A DNA stretch of 64,000 bases, taken from contig NZ_CP031466.1 of the NCBI RefSeq assembly GCF_003368325.1, forward strand, positions 2,232,001 to 2,296,000. The letters are read 5' to 3'. Below the pieces are notes generated by a model. It did not search any database. It was not told the DNA's origin and saw only the letters and a list, made by a program, of their open reading frames with translations. This stretch comes from Paraburkholderia caffeinilytica (GTDB lineage Bacteria; Pseudomonadota; Gammaproteobacteria; Burkholderiales; Burkholderiaceae). This document shows positions 26,677-34,958 of the stretch, one piece after another. Numbering within the stretch: the stretch's first letter is position 1; every line of letters starts with the position of its first letter. The position numbers and the translations under genes were made by a program.

Positions 26677-27414
26677 TTACCACCGGCCGGCCGTCGTCCC
26701 GCCATCCACAGGCACGATGACGCCGGTCACGAAATTCGCATCGGTCAGATAGAGTACGGCATCGACAATGTCCTGAACCGCACCGATCCGGCCCGCGGGT
26801 TGCATCGACCTGAGGAACTCGTGCGAGCCGCTGTCGTGCAGCGGCGTGTCGATGATGCCGGGCGCGACGGCCGACACCTGCACGTTGTGCGCAGCCAGTT
26901 CGAGCGCGAGGCCGCGGGTCGCCGCGTTAATGCCGCCTTTGATCAGCACCGGCAGCAAGGCCGGCACGCTGACGTTCGGTTGAAGCGCGATACTCGCCGA
27001 GATATTCACGATGTGTCCCGCGCGGTTGGCCGACATGTGCGCGGCGGCTTGCTGCGTCGGATAGAAGAAGCCTTTGAGATTGGTGCCGACAATGGCGTCG
27101 AAATCTTCCGTCGTGTACTCGCTCACGGGCTTCGCGATAAAGATGCCCGCGTTGTTCACCAGAATGTCGACACGGCCGAACGCCGCGATCGCGCGCTCGA
27201 ACAGCACACGTGCTGTTTCGGGCTCCGCGATATCGCCCGCCACGGCGAGGAAGTTCGACGGGGCGCCGAGTTTGTCGGCGGCGGCGTTCAGGCGCTCGAT
27301 CGTGCGGGCATTGCCGACGACGTTGTAGCCGCGCTCCAGATAGGCTTGGGTCAGTGCAAAGCCGATACCGCTCGATGCACCGGTGATGACGACAGTCTTG
27401 TTTTGCGCGTTCAT
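26677..27414 (-). CDS. SDR-family protein lacking the catalytic Tyr
   Basis: A 245-residue Rossmann-fold protein with the cofactor loop TGASSGIG, NNAG (residues 87-90) and Ser139 in NISAS. The active-site Tyr of the YxxxK motif is Pro155, while Lys159 remains (LLPVLIKGG). The fold is therefore intact but ordinary SDR chemistry is doubtful. It heads the three-gene minus-strand operon and is divergent from a LysR gene. The ATG at 27414 follows GGAG. Confidence 0.85.
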   Translation of the reverse strand: MNAQNKTVVITGASSGIGFALTQAYLERGYNVVGNARTIERLNAAADKLGAPSNFLAVAGDIAEPETARVLFERAIAAFGRVDILVNNAGIFIAKPVSEYTTEDFDAIVGTNLKGFFYPTQQAAAHMSANRAGHIVNISASIALQPNVSVPALLPVLIKGGINAATRGLALELAAHNVQVSAVAPGIIDTPLHDSGSHEFLRSMQPAGRIGAVQDIVDAVLYLTDANFVTGVIVPVDGGTTAGRW

Positions 27415-27584
27415 GATCGACGACTCCATGGATAAAGGAAGCTAAGCAAAGGCAGCTGCGGGCCGCTCATCGGCTGGCGCCGCAGGGAGCCGCGATGTCT
27501 GTCCGGCTCCCATGCAACTGACTATACTTATGCCACTCGTGTCGATAAATACGCCCATGTCGAATTCATTTGATACACCAAGTA

Positions 27585-28565
27585 ATGAATAACCCGCGGA
27601 TCGTTGAACGAACCAGCAAGCGCCAATTCGACGACTTGATGCTCGGCAGCATCGAGCTGTTCTGTCTCGCGGCGGAACTGGAGAGTTTTACGGACGCCGC
27701 CACCGCGGCCGGCGTCACGCCTGCGGCCGTGAGCCGCTCGGTGTCGCGGCTCGAGGAGCGCATGGAGGTGCGGCTCTTCGTCAGAACCACGCGCCGCATC
27801 CGGCTGACCGAAGCGGGCAGGACGTACTACGAGCGTTGCCGCGAGGCGCTCGGGCAACTCGTCGACGCGGAGCGCGAAGCGACCGGCCAGCAGTCCGCCG
27901 CCGCCGGCGTGTTGCGCATCAGCATGCCGACGCCCTATGCGCACTATCGCGTTCTGCCCATCCTGCCGGCGTTCCGCGAACGGCATCCGCAGGTGCGGGT
28001 CGACGTGCACATCAGCAATCGCAACATCGACTTCGCCGAAGAAGGTTTCGATCTGGCCATTCGCGGCAGCGCGCCCGGCGAATCGAATCTGATTGCCCGC
28101 AAGCTCGAAGACGCGGAACTGGTCGTGGTGGCCAGCCGCGCGTATCTGTCGCGCGCCGGAACGCCGTCGTCGGTCGACGACCTCGCGCGCCACGATTGCA
28201 TCCAGTTCGACCTGCCGAGCAGCGGACGCAAGATTCCCTGGCTGTTCAAACGCGGTGGGCAAGTACAGGAGCTTTTCACCGACGGCGGCTATTCGAGCGC
28301 GGGCGACGTGCTGGGTGGCGTGACGCTGGCGCGCAACGGCGCGGGGCTGTTCCAGACGTATCGTTTCGTGGTCGAGCAGGATCTGGTGACCGGCGGTCTG
28401 GTGGAAGTGTTGCCGGCGTTCGGCGGCGCCTCGCGGCCGTTCGTGCTGTTGTATCCTCACAAGCGCCATGTGTCGTTGCGGGTGCGACGCTTCGTCGATT
28501 TTCTCGTCGAGACGCTCGGCTCCACGGCGCGCGACGGCGCCACGCCGTCCCTCCTCGAGGACTGA
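27585..28565 (+). CDS. LysR-family transcriptional regulator
   Basis: A protein of about 326 residues with the LysR helix-turn-helix (LFCLAAELESFTDAATAAG, then AVSRSVSRLEERM) and a substrate-binding domain with the LysR C-terminal motifs. It is divergent from the SDR-tautomerase-nitronate monooxygenase operon across 170 bp and is its likely regulator. The start is uncertain: ATG at 27585 (chosen), TTG at 27570, or ATG at 27639, which is closer to the usual LysR N-terminus. Confidence 0.9.
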   Translation: MNNPRIVERTSKRQFDDLMLGSIELFCLAAELESFTDAATAAGVTPAAVSRSVSRLEERMEVRLFVRTTRRIRLTEAGRTYYERCREALGQLVDAEREATGQQSAAAGVLRISMPTPYAHYRVLPILPAFRERHPQVRVDVHISNRNIDFAEEGFDLAIRGSAPGESNLIARKLEDAELVVVASRAYLSRAGTPSSVDDLARHDCIQFDLPSSGRKIPWLFKRGGQVQELFTDGGYSSAGDVLGGVTLARNGAGLFQTYRFVVEQDLVTGGLVEVLPAFGGASRPFVLLYPHKRHVSLRVRRFVDFLVETLGSTARDGATPSLLED

Positions 28566-28571
28566 CCGGCG

Positions 28572-29498
28572 ATGGATCGGATCGATGCGATGAAGGTCTT
28601 CGTCTGCGCCCTCGACGAGGGCAGCCTTGCCGCGGCGGGCCGGCGCCTCGGCCGCTCGCCCGCCGCCGTGAGCCGGGCGATTGCGTTTCTCGAAGCGCAC
28701 GTCGGCATGGCGCTACTGCATCGCACCACGCGCACGATCAAACTGAGCGAAGCCGGCGAGCGTTACGCCGCCTCGTGCCGGCGAATCCTGACCGACCTCG
28801 AAGAAGCCGATCTGATGATTGCCGGCGAACGCGCCGCGCCGCGCGGCACGCTGACGCTGACCGCGCCCGTGGCCGCCGGCCAGGACTTTCTGCGCCCGCT
28901 GCTCGACGAGTTCGTGGACCAGTATCCCGAGGTCACCGCGCGCCTCTACCTGCTCGACCGCCCCGCCAGCCTGATCGACGAAGGGATCGACGTCGCGTTG
29001 CGCATTGCCCACCTGGCCGATTCGACGCTGATCGCAATGCCGGTCGGCGAAGTACGCCGCGTGGTGGTTGCCGCCCCGCGCTATCTCGCCAACCATCCGC
29101 GTCTCACGGAACCTGCCGATCTCGCCCGGCACCGGATTATTTCGATGACGCACTTCGGCGTCGATTCGTGGAGCTTTCCGTCGTCGAACAATTCCGCCGC
29201 GCCACAAACCGTGCACTTCACGCCGCGGCTGATCGTCAACAGCGTGCAGGGTGCGGTGGCCTCAGCCGTCGAAGGACACGGCGTCACGCGGCTTTTCTCG
29301 TATCACGTCGCCGATCAGGTTCGTGACGCCTCGTTGAAGATCGTGCTGACCGGTTACGAGCAGGCGCCGCTCCCCGTTCATCTGCTCACGCCGCAAGGCC
29401 GTCTCGCGGTGCCGAAAGTCCGGGCTTTCGTCGACTTCGCGGTGCCGCGCCTGCGCGCCCAATTCAGCGCGCTCAAAGCGATCACCGACGCGGATTAA
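28572..29498 (+). CDS. LysR-family transcriptional regulator (second of tandem pair)
   Basis: A 308-residue LysR protein with MKVFVCALDEGSLAAAGRRLG and PAAVSRAIAFLEAHVG as the DNA-binding part, and a periplasmic-binding-like effector domain. It starts six bases after the upstream LysR stop, so the two are co-transcribed. The two are diverged paralogues, not a recent duplication. The target may be the MFS gene downstream or the divergent catabolic operon. Confidence 0.92.
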   Translation: MDRIDAMKVFVCALDEGSLAAAGRRLGRSPAAVSRAIAFLEAHVGMALLHRTTRTIKLSEAGERYAASCRRILTDLEEADLMIAGERAAPRGTLTLTAPVAAGQDFLRPLLDEFVDQYPEVTARLYLLDRPASLIDEGIDVALRIAHLADSTLIAMPVGEVRRVVVAAPRYLANHPRLTEPADLARHRIISMTHFGVDSWSFPSSNNSAAPQTVHFTPRLIVNSVQGAVASAVEGHGVTRLFSYHVADQVRDASLKIVLTGYEQAPLPVHLLTPQGRLAVPKVRAFVDFAVPRLRAQFSALKAITDAD

Positions 29499-29694
29499 AC
29501 CGCCACGCGAAAGAATAGCTGCCGCGCGGCGGCGATTCTCCCGTTGCGTGTTTGTTCGTAAACTGCCTGCCATGGGTAACAGCTGCGGCCAAACCTGGCT
29601 GCAACGCCAAACGCATGGAGCAGGCAATGAACTCGGAACAGAACGTGGTGCTCATCCCCGGTGCGCGGTTGCGCGCTGGATCACGGGGGGCGTG

Positions 29695-30969
29695 ATGAAT
29701 CAGCCAGCTAACGCCGCGGCCGGTGGAGCCGGGGTCGGGTTGACGAACCACACCACCAGCTACGCCGCACGAAACACACTCTACTGGCGCCGCAACCTGT
29801 TCATTTGCGTGTTCGGCTCGTTTACCACGCTCGTCAGTTTGAGCATGTTGCTGCCGTTTCTGCCGCTCTACGTGCAGCAACTCGGCGTAACTTCGCAGGC
29901 GGCGGTCGTGCAGTGGTCGGGCGTCGCGTTCGGCGCGACCTTTCTCGGCACGGCCGTCACGGCGCCGCTCTGGGGACGTCTCGCCGATCGTTATGGGCGC
30001 AAGCCGATGCTCGTGAGAGCGGCGGTCGGCATGGCGATTGTGATGTCCCTGATCGGCATGGCGCACAACGTGACCGAACTGATCGTGTTGCGACTGCTGG
30101 CCGGACTGATCGGCGGCTATGCATCGGCGTCGATTGTGATGATCGGCACCCAGGCGCCGCGCGAACGTGCGGGGTGGGCACTCGGCATCCTTTCGACCGG
30201 CTCGCTGGCCGGCAGTCTCGTGGGTCCGCTGGTGGGCGGTCTGCTGCCTTCGTTGATCAGCATTCGCAGTACGTTCTTTGCCGGCGGCGCCATGATCGCA
30301 GTCGCCGCGCTGCTGACGATCCTGTTCGTGCGCGAGGATTTTCACCCTGGTGCCGATGCCAAAGCGCCCGCATCAACCGGCTCCGCGGCGCCGAAGCTGG
30401 CCAACCGCACGGTGATGATCACGCTGCTGCTCACCGCGATGATGGTGCTGCTCGCCAATATGTCGATCGAGCCGATCATCACCGTCTATATCGCGCACCT
30501 CAATGTGCCCACGGACCATCTGGCCCGCACCGCCGGTATCGTGATGGCGTGCTCGGCGTTCGGCAGCATGCTGACCGCGGCGCGACTCGGCGCACTGGCG
30601 GATCGGATCGGCAGTTGGAACGTGATTCTCGGTTGCCTCGTGTTGACCGGACTCGTGATGGTGCCGCAAGCATTCGTCACGCACTGGTGGCAACTTGCGC
30701 TGCTGCGCGGATTGATGGGCATGACGCTGGCCGGCCTGTTGCCGTCGATCGCGAAACTGGTGCGGCAGACGGTCACCGAAAACCAGTCGGGAACGATGCT
30801 CGGATATCTTCAGTCCGCGCAATTCGCCGGTCAGGTTATCGGGCCGCTGATCGGCGGCGTGATAGGCGTGCATCTCGGCCTGCACGCTGTGTTCTTCGTC
30901 ACGGGTTCGCTGTTGATCGGTTGTGCCGCGCTCGGTCAGGTTGTGCGCAATCGGCCGATGCAGGCGTGA
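29695..30969 (+). CDS. MFS efflux transporter (DHA1/MdtG-like)
   Basis: The 424-residue protein has 12 hydrophobic helices with the drug:H+ antiporter motif A (GRLADRYGRKPM), a helix-4 RLLAGLIGGYASAS and motif C-like GSLAGSLVGPLVGG. It is similar in layout to DHA1 efflux pumps such as MdtG. The ATG at 29695 begins a cytoplasmic Ala/Gly-rich tail. A 196-bp region after the LysR gene precedes it. Substrate is unknown. Confidence 0.88.
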   Translation: MNQPANAAAGGAGVGLTNHTTSYAARNTLYWRRNLFICVFGSFTTLVSLSMLLPFLPLYVQQLGVTSQAAVVQWSGVAFGATFLGTAVTAPLWGRLADRYGRKPMLVRAAVGMAIVMSLIGMAHNVTELIVLRLLAGLIGGYASASIVMIGTQAPRERAGWALGILSTGSLAGSLVGPLVGGLLPSLISIRSTFFAGGAMIAVAALLTILFVREDFHPGADAKAPASTGSAAPKLANRTVMITLLLTAMMVLLANMSIEPIITVYIAHLNVPTDHLARTAGIVMACSAFGSMLTAARLGALADRIGSWNVILGCLVLTGLVMVPQAFVTHWWQLALLRGLMGMTLAGLLPSIAKLVRQTVTENQSGTMLGYLQSAQFAGQVIGPLIGGVIGVHLGLHAVFFVTGSLLIGCAALGQVVRNRPMQA

Positions 30970-31216
30970 GGGTGTCATCGCGTTCATGCGGAAGAAGCGA
31001 TGCGAGGCACGTTGCCGGGCCAGGGTTGAGGCAATCGTTGAGGCCGGGGCTCGTGTGCTGGATTCCTGAGGATGGCCGCGATTCACGACCAACGAGGTCG
31101 CCGACGTAGCCGGCATTGGCTTTGACTGAACTGCTGTAATAGCTTGTCATGCGGTTTTCTGTCTTGTTCAAATCGTCGAGGGGCGGTTGATCGATGCGTC
31201 GGTTGCTTTCGAATGG

Positions 31217-31444
31217 CTATTGCGGCGCGATAGCCGATTGCTGGACGGTTTCTGCGTTTGCGCTCGTCGTGTCTTTGGTGGATTTTTGTTTGCGCTGCCT
31301 GGTCTTCGTTGCCGTAGGCCGGGCTTCGGCTTCGGCTTCGGCTTGAGCTTCGGCTGCGATCTGCGCCGACTCGTCAAGAAGGCACGTCGCACGCTTCGCA
31401 GTGATGCGGCTTTGAGCGACGCCCTTTGCATCCAGTGCAATCAC
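31217..31444 (-). CDS. Hypothetical protein, possibly 5'-truncated
   Basis: The frame has good third-position G/C bias and continues upstream of the GTG at 31444 as far as about 31540 (EECRQQTLLELLVHTGEQYQ), but no standard start codon is found there before a stop. Either the GTG start gives a 75-residue protein or the 5' end has decayed. The middle is an Ala-Glu repeat (AEAQAEAEAEA) encoded by a hexamer array, followed by a Lys/Thr/Gln-rich tail. Function is unknown. Confidence 0.4.
   Translation of the reverse strand: MIALDAKGVAQSRITAKRATCLLDESAQIAAEAQAEAEAEARPTATKTRQRKQKSTKDTTSANAETVQQSAIAPQ
31322..31357. repeat. Hexamer tandem repeat (ggcttc)
   Basis: Three perfect ggcttc units are followed by ggcttg, agcttc and ggctgc. 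On the minus strand they encode the alternating Ala-Glu stretch of the hypothetical protein. Confidence 0.8.
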
Positions 31445-31664
31445 CTGGAACAGTTCGCGGTCGCAGGTAAGATCCTGTTGATACTGCTCGCCAGTGTGGA
31501 CGAGTAGTTCGAGCAGCGTCTGTTGGCGCCGACATTCCTCAAGCGTGATAGCAGGATTCCTACCTATTGTGACGGAAAAAGTGACAAGCGATACCCACGA
31601 ACATCGTGCACACAGGGGTAATGCCGCCTATCCTTGGAGATAGGCGAACTGCAGGGTGCTGTTC

Positions 31665-32528
31665 ATGATCAATTTGCGCGAACTCCGGTATGTTCGGCTC
31701 GGTACCCGCGACCTTGACGCCGCGACGAAGTATGCCGCCGATATCCTTGGATTACAGCCAGTGCGCCGCGAGGGTGGGTGGGCGTACCTGCGCTCCGATG
31801 AGCGCGATCACACGCTGGTCTATTTCGAGGGTGATCCGAACGACCATACCATCGCTTTCGATGTCATCACGAACGAGGCGCTCGAACATGCGGGTGCGGT
31901 GTTGGAGCAGAACAGTTTCCGCATACACGCCGGAAGTCGCGACGAGTGCGACCGACGTCGCGTACGCGACTTCATCAGCTTCAGAGACCCGTCGGGTAAC
32001 CAGATCGAATTGGTGTGCGGCGCCCTGCATAGCGGCCGTCGTTATTTTCCGTCACGCGACGCCGGAATCACCGGCTTCAGCCATGTGGGGCTACGCACCA
32101 GCGATCCCCAACGCGACGAGATGTTCTGGACGAAACTGTGCAATGCGCGCGTTAGCGACTGGATCGGGCCTGCACCGCTGCTGAGGATCGACGAGGTGCA
32201 TCACAGAGTCGCCCTCTTCCCGTCCTCGTTCGCCGGCATTCAACATATCAATCACCAGGTTGAAAGTATCGACGACCTGATGCGTGCCTGGTACATCCTG
32301 CGTGAAAAAGGGATATCGATCCGGTTTGGTCCGGGGCGCCATCCGACGTCGGGCGCCATCTTTCTTTACTTTGAGGGGCCCGACGGAATGACTTATGAAT
32401 ATTCGACGGGCGTTCGCCTGATCAGGCCGGACGAGGAGGCGACATGGCGCCCCCGCCAGTTCCCGTTCGATCCCACCGGCTTCTGCATGTGGGGCGCCAA
32501 ACCCGACATTCCAGAGTTTCAAACCTGA
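31665..32528 (+). CDS. Extradiol dioxygenase-like VOC protein (two-domain)
   Basis: A 287-residue protein with two vicinal-oxygen-chelate domains (residues about 5-118 and 135-255), the length of type I extradiol catechol dioxygenases. Candidate metal ligands lie in the second domain: His in GFSHVGL, His in INHQV and Glu in TYEYSTG. The TFEGPDG-like LYFEGPDGMTYEYS motif is typical. It sits 139 bp upstream of an aromatic-acid transporter gene, consistent with aromatic ring cleavage. The ATG at 31665 with AGGG eight bases upstream is preferred to the GTG at 31656. Confidence 0.85.
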   Translation: MINLRELRYVRLGTRDLDAATKYAADILGLQPVRREGGWAYLRSDERDHTLVYFEGDPNDHTIAFDVITNEALEHAGAVLEQNSFRIHAGSRDECDRRRVRDFISFRDPSGNQIELVCGALHSGRRYFPSRDAGITGFSHVGLRTSDPQRDEMFWTKLCNARVSDWIGPAPLLRIDEVHHRVALFPSSFAGIQHINHQVESIDDLMRAWYILREKGISIRFGPGRHPTSGAIFLYFEGPDGMTYEYSTGVRLIRPDEEATWRPRQFPFDPTGFCMWGAKPDIPEFQT

Positions 32529-32667
32529 CGCGCGACCAGATCCATCGGTGACCGCGCAAGAACATCAAGGCCGCCGGAGACGGCGTGTGGGGAACGCGCG
32601 GGTGCAGGCTTCCTGCCGGCACCGAACTCGAAGACGGCCTTGAATGAGCGACTGCAGGGAGAATGCC

Positions 32668-34029
32668 ATGGCGACGATCAGAACGGTCGATGTTCAGGAC
32701 TTCATCAACTCGCACAAGCTATCGACGTATCAACTTCTGATCGTCGCGCTGTGTTTCCTGACAGTCGCATTCGATGGTTTCGATACGGCGAGCGCCGGAT
32801 TTATCGCGCCTGCCATCAGGAAGCAATGGGCATTGAGCGCGCTTCAATTGGCGCCTGTGTTCGGCGGCGGCCTGTTTGGTCTGATGATAGGCGCGCTCCT
32901 GTTCGGTCCGCTCGCCGACCGGTTCGGACGCAAGCCGATACTCTGCCTTTCAGTCGCGCTTTTCGGTGCCATGTGCTTGTGGTCCGCCTACGCGACTTCC
33001 CTGCGCGAACTCATACTATTGCGGTTCCTGACTGGCCTGGGCCTCGGCGGAGCCATGCCGACGGCAATCACGATGACGTCCGAATTCGGTCCGGAGAAAC
33101 AGCGCTCGCTATTGGTGACGAGCATGTTCTGCGGCTTCACGCTGGGTGGGGCATTGGGCGGCGTAGTCGCCTCGCAGATCCTGCCCCTGCATGGCTGGCA
33201 GGGCGTGCTGCTCTTCGGCGGAGCCATGCCACTGGTGCTACTGCCGGTTCTGGTGTGGCTGCTGCCCGAGTCTGTGCGGTACCTGGCGCTGTCCGGCCGG
33301 ATGCAGGCGCAGGTGACCCGCACGCTCCGGCGCATCGCGCCTCAAGAGCCGCTCGATCATGCGACGTTCGCGGTCCCCGAGAACAAGCTCAAAGGCTCCC
33401 CCGTCCGCAATCTTTTCAGCAAAGGCGTGATCGTCGGCACCGTCTGCCTTTGGCTCACCTTCTTCATGAGTCTGCTGGTGTATTACCTGCTCACCAGCTG
33501 GCTGCCGACGGTCATTAACAACACTGGCGTCCCGCTAGGCATGACTGCGCTGATCACCGCGGTGCTGCCCTTGGGCAGCACCGTCGGCGCCGTGCTGATT
33601 GGCCGCCTGATGGACAGGCACAATCCATGTCTGGTGCTCGCAAGTTCCTATCTTGTGGCCGCCGTGTTTATCCTGCTTATCGGCGTTGCTTCGACGTTGC
33701 CGATGCTGGTGTTCGCAGTCTTTGGGGCGGGTCTTGGGACGGGCGGCTCGCAGACTGGTGTCAATGCGCTGGCGGCGGCCTACTATCCAACCTTCAGCCG
33801 CAGTTCCGGCGTAAGTTGGGCGCTAGGCATTGGCCGGGTGGGTTCGATCGTAGGCTCGATGGTTGGTGGAGTGCTGCTAGCCATGCATCTGGGCCTGCCC
33901 GCGATGTTCGTGCTGGTAGCGATTCCTGCTATCGTCGCTGCACTCAGCATGTTTGGCATGGCGCGCCATGAGGCAACACTCAAGGCGTCTGAACTTGCTC
34001 GAGCGCTCCCTGGTTCCCTCAAGCTTTAG
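32668..34029 (+). CDS. MFS transporter, aromatic acid:H+ symporter (AAHS) type
   Basis: The 453-residue protein has 12 helices and the AAHS pattern: FDGFDTASAGFIAPAI in helix 1 (the Asp pair needed in PcaK), GPLADRFGRKP in loop 2-3, FLTGLGLGGAMPTAITM in helix 4 and LLPESVRYL. Relatives import 4-hydroxybenzoate, benzoate or phenylpropionates. With the ring-cleavage dioxygenase upstream it likely brings in an aromatic acid. The ATG at 32668 follows AGGGA. Confidence 0.9.
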   Translation: MATIRTVDVQDFINSHKLSTYQLLIVALCFLTVAFDGFDTASAGFIAPAIRKQWALSALQLAPVFGGGLFGLMIGALLFGPLADRFGRKPILCLSVALFGAMCLWSAYATSLRELILLRFLTGLGLGGAMPTAITMTSEFGPEKQRSLLVTSMFCGFTLGGALGGVVASQILPLHGWQGVLLFGGAMPLVLLPVLVWLLPESVRYLALSGRMQAQVTRTLRRIAPQEPLDHATFAVPENKLKGSPVRNLFSKGVIVGTVCLWLTFFMSLLVYYLLTSWLPTVINNTGVPLGMTALITAVLPLGSTVGAVLIGRLMDRHNPCLVLASSYLVAAVFILLIGVASTLPMLVFAVFGAGLGTGGSQTGVNALAAAYYPTFSRSSGVSWALGIGRVGSIVGSMVGGVLLAMHLGLPAMFVLVAIPAIVAALSMFGMARHEATLKASELARALPGSLKL

Positions 34030-34415
34030 GAGACCGTCAGCGCTGAATGGGTACGTCGCAATTTTGCCGAAGGTAATCCCTTCGGCCCTTCATTCAACGT
34101 CACGGACGTTGATTGCGACGGCACGCTGACCGACCACTCCGGGATGGCATTCGGACGTTTGTGCCTTTCCATCGGTTGGGCAGCTTCCAGGGCCGCCCCT
34201 TTGCTCAGCTCGACGCATGAGCGGCAAAGCACGAAAATTGCCGAACGGTAAGAACGCTGGCAAACCATAATTGCGCAGACAGTCGGGTGCAATTCAAACG
34301 CCACCAGGCTTGCCCAATCAATGTAGCCTTGCTATCGAAGCGCCGTTCTGGCCGGGACGAAACGAATAGTGCACCTCATGCATCGGCCGCTCTTTCGGAG
34401 GGAGGATTCGTTTAA
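34030..34415. other. Intergenic region with a weak terminator-like hairpin
   Basis: The 386 bp after the AAHS gene hold a perfect 8-bp stem (gccgaagg at 34066-34073 and ccttcggc at 34079-34086, loop taatc) about 40 bp after the stop. It has no U-tract, so termination is possible but unproven. No coding frame is supported in the rest. Confidence 0.45.
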
Positions 34416-34802
34416 ATGAACAATGTTGCTCTCGCATGCGTGGCAGTTCTAGGGCTTCTACTTTTCGGCCTCGGATTATCCATCTCGGCAATGCGTTTTC
34501 GTGAAGGCACCAACTCAGGCTGTGAGCCGGACCCCGCGAATCTGCTACACAAGCTCGTCCGTGCTCATGCCAATACAGCAGAGTACGCGCCGTTCCTCGC
34601 ATTGCTGTTTCTCTATCTTGGTGCGCGATCGCCTTCGACAGCGACAGTGTCGCTGATCGTCGCGGCAACCGCGTGCCGTTGCTTGCTCGTCGTCGGACTG
34701 ATCGCATGGCCAACGATGGCAAAACCCAACCCTTTCCGGTTCGTCGGCGCACTTGGGACCTACCTGGCCGGTGTGGCGCTATGTGCGATGCTGCTGCGTT
34801 GA
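34416..34802 (+). CDS. MAPEG-family membrane protein
   Basis: A 128-residue protein with four hydrophobic helices and the MAPEG pattern: RVRAH-like LVRAHANTAEYAPF after helix 1 and a Pro/Arg-containing loop (KPNPFRFVGALGTYL) before helix 4. Eukaryotic homologues conjugate glutathione to lipids; bacterial ones are mostly uncharacterised. A strong GGAGG ribosome-binding site precedes the ATG. No partner gene in operon distance. Confidence 0.87.
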   Translation: MNNVALACVAVLGLLLFGLGLSISAMRFREGTNSGCEPDPANLLHKLVRAHANTAEYAPFLALLFLYLGARSPSTATVSLIVAATACRCLLVVGLIAWPTMAKPNPFRFVGALGTYLAGVALCAMLLR

Positions 34803-34958
34803 GATGCGACAGACAGGCTGATCGGATAGATACGCAAATATCCGCTGTTCGAAATACAAGAGACGATTAACTCCTGTTCGTGTCGTCGGCCCGTTGCGGT
34901 TCGCATGTGCATGCACATAAGCACGCGCGGCGCCGCCATGTCTCACTGCGCACCCGTG

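Noticed and set aside
27836..29326. Long plus-strand frame across both LysR genes
   Set aside because: It is out of frame with two well-supported LysR genes and is Arg/Ala-rich.
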